A stretch of DNA of 13,628 nucleotides from Clostridia bacterium (GTDB taxonomy: Bacteria; Bacillota; Clostridia; Christensenellales; Maliibacteriaceae), in assembly GCA_017935825.1 (NCBI GenBank), contig JAGBGW010000318.1, forward strand, positions 1 through 13,628, written 5' to 3'. Both the position numbers and the translations under genes were made by a program. This document shows positions 6,860-13,118 of the stretch, one piece after another; within the stretch, counting starts at the first letter, position 1; each line of letters starts with the position of its first letter. Under the pieces are notes generated by a model that saw nothing but the letters and a program-made list of their open reading frames with translations, did no database searches and was not told where the DNA came from.

Positions 6860-7570
6860 TTAGCCGAACAGGTTGACCCACAGCAAACTGGATGCCATTG
6901 CAACAATCATTGCAATTGCCATGGTGAAATCGCGGGTCCAGGGTGCTTTCTTTGCAAGCATACCCCAAAGAATAGATACAACCAAGCTGACAACAAGCGT
7001 AAGCGTAGTGGGCAGGTCGGTCAAGATCATAATGGGCATGTAAACCGCGAACATTGCAAGCATGAAGCAGCTGACCATGATCTGACCCCAGTCACCCTTG
7101 TTTTCTTTTGCATTCATAAGGCCGGTGGAGTACTTCTTTGCAAACAGAGTAACGACGATGGGACCGGAGCAAACGCCGATGGACATAACGACCATGATTG
7201 CGCCGAATACAGTTGCATCAGAAGACAGAACATCGGAAAGAACAACACCGATGCCATCTGCTGCATACTGTGCTGCCATGGACTCATAAGAAAGAGAGCC
7301 GATGACGGACAGACGATACCAGGGCCATGCACCACCCAAAGAGGTGGTCAGTACCAGGAAACCAAGCAGAATTGCAAGGCTGGGAACGATGGAGGCAAGT
7401 GCGGTGGACTTTGCAACCGTCAGCACAGTTTCCTTGGAGATGCCGACTTCAGCGCATTTCTTTGCTGCTTTTCTGACGCACATGACTGCGTACACGACAA
7501 TGATTGCAAGACCAATGCTGCAAAGGATGTACAGCAGAGGACTGTTGGCCAATACAGAACCAGTTACCAT
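6860..7570 (-). CDS. DUF5058 family membrane protein
   Basis: This is a 236-residue protein with about six hydrophobic segments (roughly 12-31, 55-77, 120-145, 162-184, 187-207, 213-234). The N-terminal ANSPLLYILCSIGLAI, the SIVPSLAILLG stretch near 60-70 and the SLGGAWPWYRLSVIGSLSYE region (77-96) follow the pattern I know from DUF5058 proteins of Clostridia. The family has no assigned biochemical role. The ATG at 7570 has AGGAG about nine bases upstream. It lies 34 bases after an M20D amidohydrolase and 18 bases before a second membrane protein of the same size class, which points to transport of the hydrolase substrate or product. Transport function is inferred from context and helix content only. 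Confidence 0.75.
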   Translation of the reverse strand: MVTGSVLANSPLLYILCSIGLAIIVVYAVMCVRKAAKKCAEVGISKETVLTVAKSTALASIVPSLAILLGFLVLTTSLGGAWPWYRLSVIGSLSYESMAAQYAADGIGVVLSDVLSSDATVFGAIMVVMSIGVCSGPIVVTLFAKKYSTGLMNAKENKGDWGQIMVSCFMLAMFAVYMPIMILTDLPTTLTLVVSLVVSILWGMLAKKAPWTRDFTMAIAMIVAMASSLLWVNLFG

Positions 7571-7604
7571 AAAAATTTCTCCTAACTTATAGTATTATGA
7601 TGGA

Positions 7605-8804
7605 TTATTTGTTGTCCGCAAGCCAGCGCATTGCAACGTGTGCATAGGCTGCGCTGCCATGGAACAATACATCGTCTTCAAATACTGCCTTGGGATGGTG
7701 CTGAGGATACTTGGAATCAGCGCCGGCCATGGACAGCATCATTGCGGTGCAGGGAACCTTTGCAGAAACAAATGCGAAGTCTTCGCTGCCGCCTGCAACC
7801 TTGGTGGAACCGGTAAGCGTGGACATCTTCTGTGCGCCCTGACCCAGCAGTTCCTGCATGTAGGAAAGAGCAGCTTCGGTCACTGCAACGTCCGCGATCA
7901 TGGGCGGGCAATGCTTGACGAATTCGACCTTTGCTTCGCAGCGATAAGCCTTAGCAACAGTCTCTGCGATCTCGCGGACACGGGTCATCAGCATTTCCTC
8001 GACCTTGGGGTCGCCGGTGCGGATGGTGCCTTCCATCTCTGCCACGTCTGCGATGACGTTGGGTGCAACGCCTGCATGGAACATACCGGAGGTGATGACA
8101 CCAAAGGTGGTAGATTCAAGCTCGCGGCTGTGGATCTCAGCAAGTGCTACGTGAATATGAGCTGCTGCAGTGATGGGGTCGATGGTCAGATGAGGCATTG
8201 CGCCGTGACCGCCCTTGCCCTGTACGGTGATCTTGTACTGGTCGCAGGAAGCCATGCCGCTGCCACCGTCCAGAAGGACCATCATGCCCTTGGGCATGGG
8301 CATACCGGTCATTGCATGGATCATCATGCCTGCATCTACGCCGTCCAGTACACCTGCCTCTACCATGGCGATCGCGCCCTGGAGAGTCTCTTCACCGGGC
8401 TGGAACATCAGCTTAACAGTACCTTCCAGCTCGTCTTCTGCATCCTTGAGAATCTTTGCAGCGCCCAGAAGCATTGCAGTATGGGTATCGTGACCACATG
8501 CATGCATTTTGCCGGGGTTCTCGGACTTGAAGTCCACATCTGCCTCTTCGTCTACGGGCAGTGCGTCCATGTCAGCGCGGATCAGGAAGCACTTGCCGCC
8601 CTTTTTGCCGCCAACGGTGACGTACAGACCGCCTTCGCCGCAATCTACGGGCTCATAACCCATTTCGCGAAGCTTGCCTGCAACAAAGGGCTTGGTGTAT
8701 ACCATATCGAGACCAAGCTCGGGATGCTTGTGCAGTTCGCGGCGATTTGCCTGAATTTCGGGCTGAATCGCTGCCGCCGCTTTCAAAATTTCCTGTGCAT
8801 TCAT
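7605..8804 (-). CDS. M20D family amidohydrolase (N-acyl-amino-acid / aminoacylase type), paralogue 1
   Basis: This 399-residue metallopeptidase-fold enzyme belongs to the M20D group, which includes hippurate hydrolases, IAA-amino-acid hydrolases, N-acetyldiaminopimelate deacetylases and aminoacylases. Visible hallmarks are RADMDALP (76-83), HACGHDTHT (101-109) with the metal ligands Cys103 and His105, QPGEET with the catalytic Glu138/Glu139 pair, His163 in MIHAMTG, the dimerisation-domain GKGGHGAMPH (196-205), GVAPNVIAD (245-253), GGSEDFAF (338-345) and the last ligand near His370 in YPQHHPK. There is no signal peptide, so it acts in the cytoplasm. The ATG at 8804 follows GAGAGGAG; the ATG at 8840 upstream lacks such a site. 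It heads the group with DUF5058 and the partner membrane gene. The exact acyl group and amino acid cannot be read. Confidence 0.88.
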   Translation of the reverse strand: MNAQEILKAAAAIQPEIQANRRELHKHPELGLDMVYTKPFVAGKLREMGYEPVDCGEGGLYVTVGGKKGGKCFLIRADMDALPVDEEADVDFKSENPGKMHACGHDTHTAMLLGAAKILKDAEDELEGTVKLMFQPGEETLQGAIAMVEAGVLDGVDAGMMIHAMTGMPMPKGMMVLLDGGSGMASCDQYKITVQGKGGHGAMPHLTIDPITAAAHIHVALAEIHSRELESTTFGVITSGMFHAGVAPNVIADVAEMEGTIRTGDPKVEEMLMTRVREIAETVAKAYRCEAKVEFVKHCPPMIADVAVTEAALSYMQELLGQGAQKMSTLTGSTKVAGGSEDFAFVSAKVPCTAMMLSMAGADSKYPQHHPKAVFEDDVLFHGSAAYAHVAMRWLADNK

Positions 8805-8857
8805 TGTAATCAAATCTCCTCTCTTTGATTCTTTGCACAATTAAAGCATTAAACAAT

Positions 8858-8885
8858 AGTATACAATCTTTCAAAAATAAGTCAA
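8858..8885 (-). promoter_or_regulatory. Promoter of M20D paralogue 1 and the downstream membrane genes
   Basis: TTGACT (8880-8885) and TATACT (8858-8863) are 16 bases apart on the minus strand, about 54 bases before the start codon. The same spacing and the same TATACT occur before paralogue 2, though the surrounding sequences differ. Confidence 0.7.
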
Positions 8886-8940
8886 TCGTTTATGCAATTT
8901 TTGTCGTTTATTCATAAAATTTTTACATTCTTATCAATGG

Positions 8941-8978
8941 ATAAAAGGAAAATCCCGACGCAGATGATCTGCATCGGG
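8941..8978 (-). terminator. Hairpin terminator after M20D paralogue 2
   Basis: CCCGACGCAGA (8954-8964) pairs with TCTGCATCGGG (8968-8978) with one G-T pair. On the minus strand it is followed by ATTTTCCTTTTAT, an interrupted T tract, so readthrough into paralogue 1 is plausible. Confidence 0.7.
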
Positions 8979-8993
8979 CGGTTAAAGCTTATA

Positions 8994-10199
8994 TTATTTG
9001 TGATCTTCCAGCCAGCGGGCTGCAACATAGGCATAAGCCGCGCTGCCGCGATGGATCACGTCATCCTCAAAGACAGCCTTGGGATGATGCTGGGGATAGG
9101 GAGAATTTGCAGGCGACATGGAGAAGCCAAGGCTGGTTGCAGGCACCTTGGAGGAGACAAATGCAACGTCCTCGCTGCCGCCCCCGATCTTGTTGCCGCC
9201 AAGAAGCCTGGACATGGGAAGCACGGCTTCGCCGAACATCTCTTTCATGTAACCCACGGCAGGTGCTGCCACGATGTCGTCTGCGATCATGGGCGGGCAG
9301 TGCTTGGTGTATTCCACCGTGGCTTCACAGCGGTAAGCCTTTGCCACGTTTTCTGCGATCTCACGCACGCGGCGCATCAGCATTTCTTCGACTTTCTCAT
9401 CGCCCGTGCGGATGGTACCTTCCATTTCCACGGTATCTGCAATGACGTTGGGAGCAACGCCTGCGCGGACCATACCCGTGGTGACCACGCCGAAGGTGGT
9501 GCTTTCAAGCTCACGGCTGTGCAGTTCTGCCAACGCAACGTGGATATGTGCAGCCGCAGTGACAGGGTCGATGGACAGGTGCGGCATTGCGCCGTGTCCG
9601 CCCTTGCCCTGCACGGTGATCTTGTACTGGTCGCAGGATGCGGAGCCGTAGCCGCCTTCCATCACAAGGAACATGCCCTTGGGGATGGGAAGACCGGTGG
9701 AAGAATGGATCATCATGGCTGCATCCACGTGGGGATTTTCAAGCACACCTGCCTCCACCATAGCAACTGCGCCCTGCAAGGTTTCTTCACCGGGCTGGAA
9801 CATCAGCTTTACGGTACCTTCCAGTTCATCTTCCATTGCCTTGAGCAGCTTTGCTGCGCCCAGCATCATGGCAGTATGGGTATCGTGGCCGCATGCATGC
9901 ATCTTGCCGGGGGTCTGGGATGCATATTCCACGCCGGACTCCTCATCCACGGGCAGTGCATCCATGTCGCCGCGAATCAGGAAGCACTTGCCGCCCTTTT
10001 TGCCGCCGACGGTGACGACCACGCCGCCCTCGCCGCAATCGGCAGGTTCATAGCCCATTTCCTTCAGTTTTTCCACAACAAAAGCCTTGGTAAAGACCAT
10101 ATCAAGACCAAGTTCGGGATGGCGGTGCAGTTCGCGGCGGTTTGCCTGAATCTCATCCTGCAGCGCCTGTGCGTTTTTCAACAGTTCCTGTGCATTCAT
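8994..10199 (-). CDS. M20D family amidohydrolase (N-acyl-amino-acid / aminoacylase type), paralogue 2
   Basis: This 401-residue enzyme is about three quarters identical by eye to the neighbouring M20D protein and clearly arose by tandem duplication. The metal and catalytic set is complete: HACGHDTHT (101-109) with Cys103 and His105, QPGEET with Glu138/Glu139, His165, GKGGHGAMPH (198-207) and the YPQHHPK ligand near His372. Differences fall in likely specificity regions: RGDMDALP instead of RADMDALP, two extra residues near 154-158, HSSTGLP instead of HAMTGMP, GGSEDVAF instead of GGSEDFAF, and a changed run at 353-367. The ATG at 10199 follows AAAGGAA; the longer start at 10241 would extend into the leader and has no good site. 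It has its own promoter and terminator, so it can be expressed apart from paralogue 1. The substrate is not known. Confidence 0.87.
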   Translation of the reverse strand: MNAQELLKNAQALQDEIQANRRELHRHPELGLDMVFTKAFVVEKLKEMGYEPADCGEGGVVVTVGGKKGGKCFLIRGDMDALPVDEESGVEYASQTPGKMHACGHDTHTAMMLGAAKLLKAMEDELEGTVKLMFQPGEETLQGAVAMVEAGVLENPHVDAAMMIHSSTGLPIPKGMFLVMEGGYGSASCDQYKITVQGKGGHGAMPHLSIDPVTAAAHIHVALAELHSRELESTTFGVVTTGMVRAGVAPNVIADTVEMEGTIRTGDEKVEEMLMRRVREIAENVAKAYRCEATVEYTKHCPPMIADDIVAAPAVGYMKEMFGEAVLPMSRLLGGNKIGGGSEDVAFVSSKVPATSLGFSMSPANSPYPQHHPKAVFEDDVIHRGSAAYAYVAARWLEDHK

Positions 10200-10254
10200 C
10201 ACGCAATATTCCTTTCTTTTTTCTATATGATTCACATTCATATTGTTACTATTC

Positions 10255-10282
10255 AGTATACTCCCCCATCGTGGGTTGTCAA
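10255..10282 (-). promoter_or_regulatory. Promoter of M20D paralogue 2
   Basis: TTGACA (10277-10282) and TATACT (10255-10260) are 16 bases apart on the minus strand, about 56 bases before the start codon. The -35 box begins immediately after the T tract of the preceding terminator. Confidence 0.75.
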
Positions 10283-10283
10283 A

Positions 10284-10311
10284 TAAAAAAAGGGCAAGAC
10301 AAGTCTTGCCC
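10284..10311 (-). terminator. Terminator upstream of the M20D cluster
   Basis: GGGCAAGA (10292-10299) pairs with TCTTGCCC (10304-10311). On the minus strand seven T follow. It would stop transcription coming from the oxidoreductase gene or the repeat region. Confidence 0.85.
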
Positions 10312-10341
10312 CTGCGATGACGTTTGATGTTTCTCCATCAC

Positions 10342-10368
10342 CGTAGGGGCGGCAACTTGCCGCCCGCA
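10342..10368 (+). repeat. REP-like palindrome with GTAGG foot, copy 2
   Basis: GGGCGGCA (10347-10354) pairs with TGCCGCCC (10358-10365), with GTAG (10343-10346) directly 5'. It is the reverse complement of the element at 14-40 apart from one base. Confidence 0.75.
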
Positions 10369-10394
10369 AACGTATGGTTTTCCTCAACGCATAA

Positions 10395-10420
10395 GGTCGA
10401 GGCATGGCCTCGACCCTACA
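10395..10420 (-). repeat. Palindrome with GTAGG foot, different stem
   Basis: GGTCGAGGC (10395-10403) pairs perfectly with GCCTCGACC (10407-10415) around ATG. On the minus strand GTAG (10416-10419) stands directly 5' of the stem, as in the other REP-like elements, although the stem sequence is unrelated. Confidence 0.65.
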
Positions 10421-10500
10421 GGCGTTTGTTAAACTTTTTTCCAAGCATATAAAACTTACGCACCAGCGCAAACTTCACGCCGCGCAGCGATGCTTCACTT

Positions 10501-10521
10501 CGGACGGCAGCTCGCCGTCCG
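10501..10521. repeat. Palindrome just after the oxidoreductase stop codon
   Basis: CGGACGGC (10501-10508) pairs perfectly with GCCGTCCG (10514-10521) around AGCTC. It may act as a hairpin end for the oxidoreductase transcript, but no T tract follows on the minus strand. It lacks the GTAGG foot. Confidence 0.6.
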
Positions 10522-10526
10522 ACCGC

Positions 10527-11489
10527 TTATTCGTTTTCGATGCTCTTCCAGATGGCTTCCATCACTTCCATCACGGCAATGATCTTGTCATGGGGCATCT
10601 CGGGGCATTCGATCGCGCCTTCTTCCAGAGCCTTAGCTGCAGATTCAAGCTCGTACTCGTAGCCGGAGATCTGCTCGGGGCGGTCGATGGTCTTGACGCA
10701 AACGTGCATCTTGTCGTAGATGCGGATCTGCTCGAAGTTGTTCACGTTCTCCACAATGGCATAGCCCTCGGTGCCGTAGATAATGCCCTGACGGTCGGAA
10801 GGTCCGATGGTGGAGTTGATGATATTTGCCATCTTGCCGTCGGGATACAGCATTGCGATGGTGCCCACCTGATCCACACCGCCGACTTTGCAGGTCAAGG
10901 TCTGCAGCTTTTCATAATCGGTGCCGATCATAATATCCACGAAGGTGAGAGGATAGATGCCCACATCAAAAAGTGCGCCGCCGCCAAGCTTCAAATCCTG
11001 CACACGGGGCTTGTGCCAGACGGGATAGCCAAGGTCAGCATAAACTGCACGAATCTCGCCAAGAAGCGGCTCATTTTTCAGTGCTTCCAGAGAAGCTACC
11101 ATGGGCATGTAGCGGGTCCAGATGGCTTCACCAACGAAAACATTCTTTTCTTTCGCAAGAGCCAGCACGTCGCGTGCTTCCTGTGCGGTCAGGGTGAAAG
11201 GCTTTTCGCAGAAGACGGCCTTGCCTGCCTCGATGCACATCTTCATCTGTTCTGCATGTACGGAAGGGGGTGTGACCACGTAGACCAGATCCACGTTTTC
11301 GTCTGCCAGCATTTCCTCATAAGAACCATAGGCTTTTTCCACGCCGTAGGTCTTTGCAAATTCTTCTGCTCGGGCAAGGTCACGGGATGCAACGGCATAG
11401 GGTTCGATGATGTCCATCTTGTTGACAGTGTCCATCAAAACAGATGCCATGCGACCTGCACCCATAATACCGAAACGAACTTTTTTCAT
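10527..11489 (-). CDS. Gfo/Idh/MocA family NAD(P)-dependent oxidoreductase
   Basis: This 320-residue protein has an N-terminal Rossmann domain beginning with FGIMGAGRMA (6-15) for dinucleotide binding. VYVVTPPSVHAEQ near 69-81 and the family signature CEKPF near 94-98, whose lysine contacts cofactor and substrate, follow. The C-terminal alpha/beta domain holds GGGALFDVGIYPL, the usual D-x-G-x-Y/H catalytic segment. The length is typical (320-350). Members oxidise or reduce sugars, inositols and trans-dihydrodiols in the cytoplasm; EAIWTRYMP resembles the dihydrodiol/1,5-anhydro-D-fructose reductase branch, but the substrate is not certain. AGGAGG stands before the ATG at 11489. It is monocistronic, with its own promoter, and ends near a strong palindrome. 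Confidence 0.88.
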   Translation of the reverse strand: MKKVRFGIMGAGRMASVLMDTVNKMDIIEPYAVASRDLARAEEFAKTYGVEKAYGSYEEMLADENVDLVYVVTPPSVHAEQMKMCIEAGKAVFCEKPFTLTAQEARDVLALAKEKNVFVGEAIWTRYMPMVASLEALKNEPLLGEIRAVYADLGYPVWHKPRVQDLKLGGGALFDVGIYPLTFVDIMIGTDYEKLQTLTCKVGGVDQVGTIAMLYPDGKMANIINSTIGPSDRQGIIYGTEGYAIVENVNNFEQIRIYDKMHVCVKTIDRPEQISGYEYELESAAKALEEGAIECPEMPHDKIIAVMEVMEAIWKSIENE

Positions 11490-11535
11490 GTATTTTTCCT
11501 CCTTTTAGGAAATACGAGTCAAATCTTCTGCCTTC

Positions 11536-11565
11536 ATCATACACGTACAGTGGTTTTTCCGTCAA
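11536..11565 (-). promoter_or_regulatory. Promoter of the Gfo/Idh/MocA oxidoreductase
   Basis: TTGACG (11560-11565) and TATGAT (11536-11541) are 18 bases apart on the minus strand. The -35 box directly abuts the T tract of the terminator of the preceding gene. Confidence 0.6.
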
Positions 11566-11594
11566 GAAAAAAGATGCAAGGTTTCCCCTGCATC
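11566..11594 (-). terminator. Terminator of the repeat membrane protein gene
   Basis: GATGCAAGG (11573-11581) pairs with CCCTGCATC (11586-11594) with one mismatch around TTTC. The minus strand continues with a run of six T. Confidence 0.8.
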
Positions 11595-11610
11595 CGAAAA
11601 GTCATGCCAA

Positions 11611-12681
11611 TTAAAACCGTTTGATGACGGCAGAATAAGGCAGATTGGTCAGTTTGTTCAGCAGCAGCGTGATGCCGAACAGCGCCGCCACACCGAAAGG
11701 CAGGTAGATGATTTTGGCGATAATGGTGGCAAAAAACGATGCTCCCAGTGCCTGAATGGTTTCCGTCACCACAATCCAAAGCTGGAACCCCTCACTCAAA
11801 TATTCCACGCTTGCGCTTTCCACGCCGCTCTGCAACCCATGTCGGCGGCAGAAGCCCTTGGTACGCACTGCCATGACGATGGACCAGACCAGCTTCACCA
11901 GCCAGAACAGAAGGAAGAACACAAAGCCCTGCGCCTCCGTGGGTGCGAGGTTGACGGCGGCAAAAAGCAAAAACAGCAGCGCTGTCACAAAGTACAGAAT
12001 CGCGCCTGCCAGCAGATTCCCCCGCCGAAGGGGCTCGAACTGCTGCAGCACGGACACACGTCTTATGCGCAGAACCTCCACCAAAAACAGAATGGGCATC
12101 AGCAGCACCCCCACAAGGATGCGGGCGCCAAAGAGCGTTTGGGAACCGTTGATCACCGTCAGAAGCGAGACGGCGCTGACCACAACGATCAGCAAAATCA
12201 GCATAAAGGTGACAAAGCCGCTCCCCCTCTTTTTCTTCCCCGTTCCCTCATAGGAGGGCTGATACCCCCCTGTGGATGTCTGTCCGCTGTAGGACGGAGA
12301 ATATGTTTGTGCAGACGAACCGGGCGCCGCATACGTTTGGTTGTAGGTATACGCGCCGCGCCAGTCATGTTCCACCGTGCTTTTGCCCGTCAGATCACCC
12401 TTCGCGTTCCGATGCTCGCTGTATCGGTCGCCCTTGTAGTCGGTATAGGTGTCGCTTCTGCCAGAATAGGCGCCGCTTGTGTCGTAATGCTCGGTATGGG
12501 TCGTGCCCGTCCAGTCAGTCACTTCACGGCTTGTGCCCAGATCGCGGCCATTGTCGTCAGTATGACGGTAGTAGGTATCGCCCTTCCAGTCCCGTTCCGT
12601 ATAAGTTCGGGTGATATTACCATGCTGGTCACGATGCTCGATGTACTCGTTCCCTTTCCAATCCACGCGCTTTTCACCCAT
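11611..12681 (-). CDS. Membrane protein with N-terminal tandem 25-residue repeats, unknown function
   Basis: This is a 356-residue protein I cannot assign to a family. Residues 7-105 are four units of 24, 25, 25 and 25 residues, each opening with D-[WY]-[KT]-G and carrying [EHR]-H-x-D/N near unit position 9-12 and a glycine near position 15; a fifth, partial unit starts at 106. The pattern recalls short beta-hairpin repeats of the YD/RHS or MORN kind. A flexible linker rich in Tyr, Ser, Gly, Thr and Gln (about 110-148) and a KKKR stop (149-152) lead into five or so membrane helices (from about 156 to 345). With no signal peptide and the basic cluster before helix 1, the repeats are probably cytoplasmic. 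The ATG at 12681 follows AAGGAGA. It has its own promoter and terminator. Confidence 0.75.
   Translation of the reverse strand: MGEKRVDWKGNEYIEHRDQHGNITRTYTERDWKGDTYYRHTDDNGRDLGTSREVTDWTGTTHTEHYDTSGAYSGRSDTYTDYKGDRYSEHRNAKGDLTGKSTVEHDWRGAYTYNQTYAAPGSSAQTYSPSYSGQTSTGGYQPSYEGTGKKKRGSGFVTFMLILLIVVVSAVSLLTVINGSQTLFGARILVGVLLMPILFLVEVLRIRRVSVLQQFEPLRRGNLLAGAILYFVTALLFLLFAAVNLAPTEAQGFVFFLLFWLVKLVWSIVMAVRTKGFCRRHGLQSGVESASVEYLSEGFQLWIVVTETIQALGASFFATIIAKIIYLPFGVAALFGITLLLNKLTNLPYSAVIKRF
12337..12663 (-). repeat. Coding tandem repeat, units of about 75 bp
   Basis: The DNA encoding residues 7-115 of the membrane protein is built of four full units and a partial fifth, with the D-[WY] codons spaced 72-75 bases apart. 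The units have diverged at the base level while the protein pattern is kept, so the repeat is old and under selection. Confidence 0.7.
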
Positions 12682-12718
12682 AAATTCGATCTCCTTTATC
12701 CGATTTCCTGTTATCTAA

Positions 12719-12746
12719 ATTATAACACACTACCGTTTTTCGTCAA
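12719..12746 (-). promoter_or_regulatory. Promoter of the repeat membrane protein gene
   Basis: TTGACG (12741-12746), 16 bases, and a perfect TATAAT (12719-12724) on the minus strand lie about 38 bases before the start codon. Confidence 0.78.
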
Positions 12747-12752
12747 TCAATG

Positions 12753-12761
12753 TGATATAAT
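12753..12761 (+). promoter_or_regulatory. Extended -10 promoter of the 93-residue protein gene
   Basis: TGATATAAT is an extended -10 element (TG-n-TATAAT). No good -35 box is seen, which such promoters do not need. It is only six bases from the -35 of the divergent promoter. Confidence 0.55.
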
Positions 12762-12794
12762 ATAAGTGAACATAGATGCATAGGAGGATGCAGC

Positions 12795-13076
12795 ATGGTC
12801 ACCATCAACGATTTGCCCGACATTGAAGCATACTGCGACACGATTATCCGAAGGATCCACGGTGAGATCAGCCGTAAGTTGGAGGAAAAAGGCGTATTCG
12901 GCGACAGAATCGATCCACTGTACGCACTGACTCTTTCCGTTCTTTCACAGGCACGTACACTGCCCTGGCACCTGCTGGACGATTCCCGTTCCCCCGAGGA
13001 AACGGATCGGGCATTCAACACCGCCATGCAGCAGCTGAAACAGGATCTTTCCACGCTGGAAAACAGTCTTTTCTGA
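12795..13076 (+). CDS. Small hypothetical protein (93 aa)
   Basis: This is a 93-residue soluble, mildly acidic, mostly helical protein with no membrane segment, signal or recognisable motif. AGGAGG (12782-12787) stands seven bases before the ATG, and a strong hairpin follows the stop, so it looks like a real, separately expressed gene. It is divergent from the repeat membrane protein and convergent on the partial membrane gene. The helical segments (about 8-31, 40-53, 66-90) with a PLYALTLSVLSQARTLPWHLL core could form a small helical bundle. I do not recognise the family and infer no function. Confidence 0.75.
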   Translation: MVTINDLPDIEAYCDTIIRRIHGEISRKLEEKGVFGDRIDPLYALTLSVLSQARTLPWHLLDDSRSPEETDRAFNTAMQQLKQDLSTLENSLF

Positions 13077-13080
13077 ACAC

Positions 13081-13118
13081 AAAAAACGGTCGTCCGAAAT
13101 TAGGACGACCGTTCTTTT
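13081..13118. terminator. Bidirectional terminator shared by the last two genes
   Basis: AACGGTCGTCC (13085-13095) pairs with GGACGACCGTT (13103-13113), with A and T tails on either side. The stop codon of the minus-strand gene (13100-13102) lies in the loop, so its last codons form part of the stem. Confidence 0.9.

Larger units (their letters stand above)
10312..10526. other. Gene-free, palindrome-rich spacer
   Basis: No supportable gene lies between the M20D start (10199) and the oxidoreductase stop (10527). Beyond the promoter and terminator of paralogue 2, this part holds three different palindromes (10342-10368, 10395-10420, 10501-10521). Between about 10423 and 10500 I see nothing else that I can name. 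Confidence 0.7.

Noticed and set aside
7638..10286. Long + strand open frames (about 400-460 codons) opposite the two M20D genes
   Set aside because: They resemble each other only because the M20D genes are duplicates; they are Cys/His-rich shadows without ribosome binding sites.
10253..10471. A 72-codon minus-strand open frame in the repeat-rich spacer
   Set aside because: It runs through the promoter, terminator and palindromes of the spacer and has no family resemblance or ribosome binding site.
10404..11624. A 406-codon + strand open frame opposite the oxidoreductase
   Set aside because: It is a shadow of the Gfo/Idh/MocA gene, which has the Rossmann and CEKPF motifs and its own signals.
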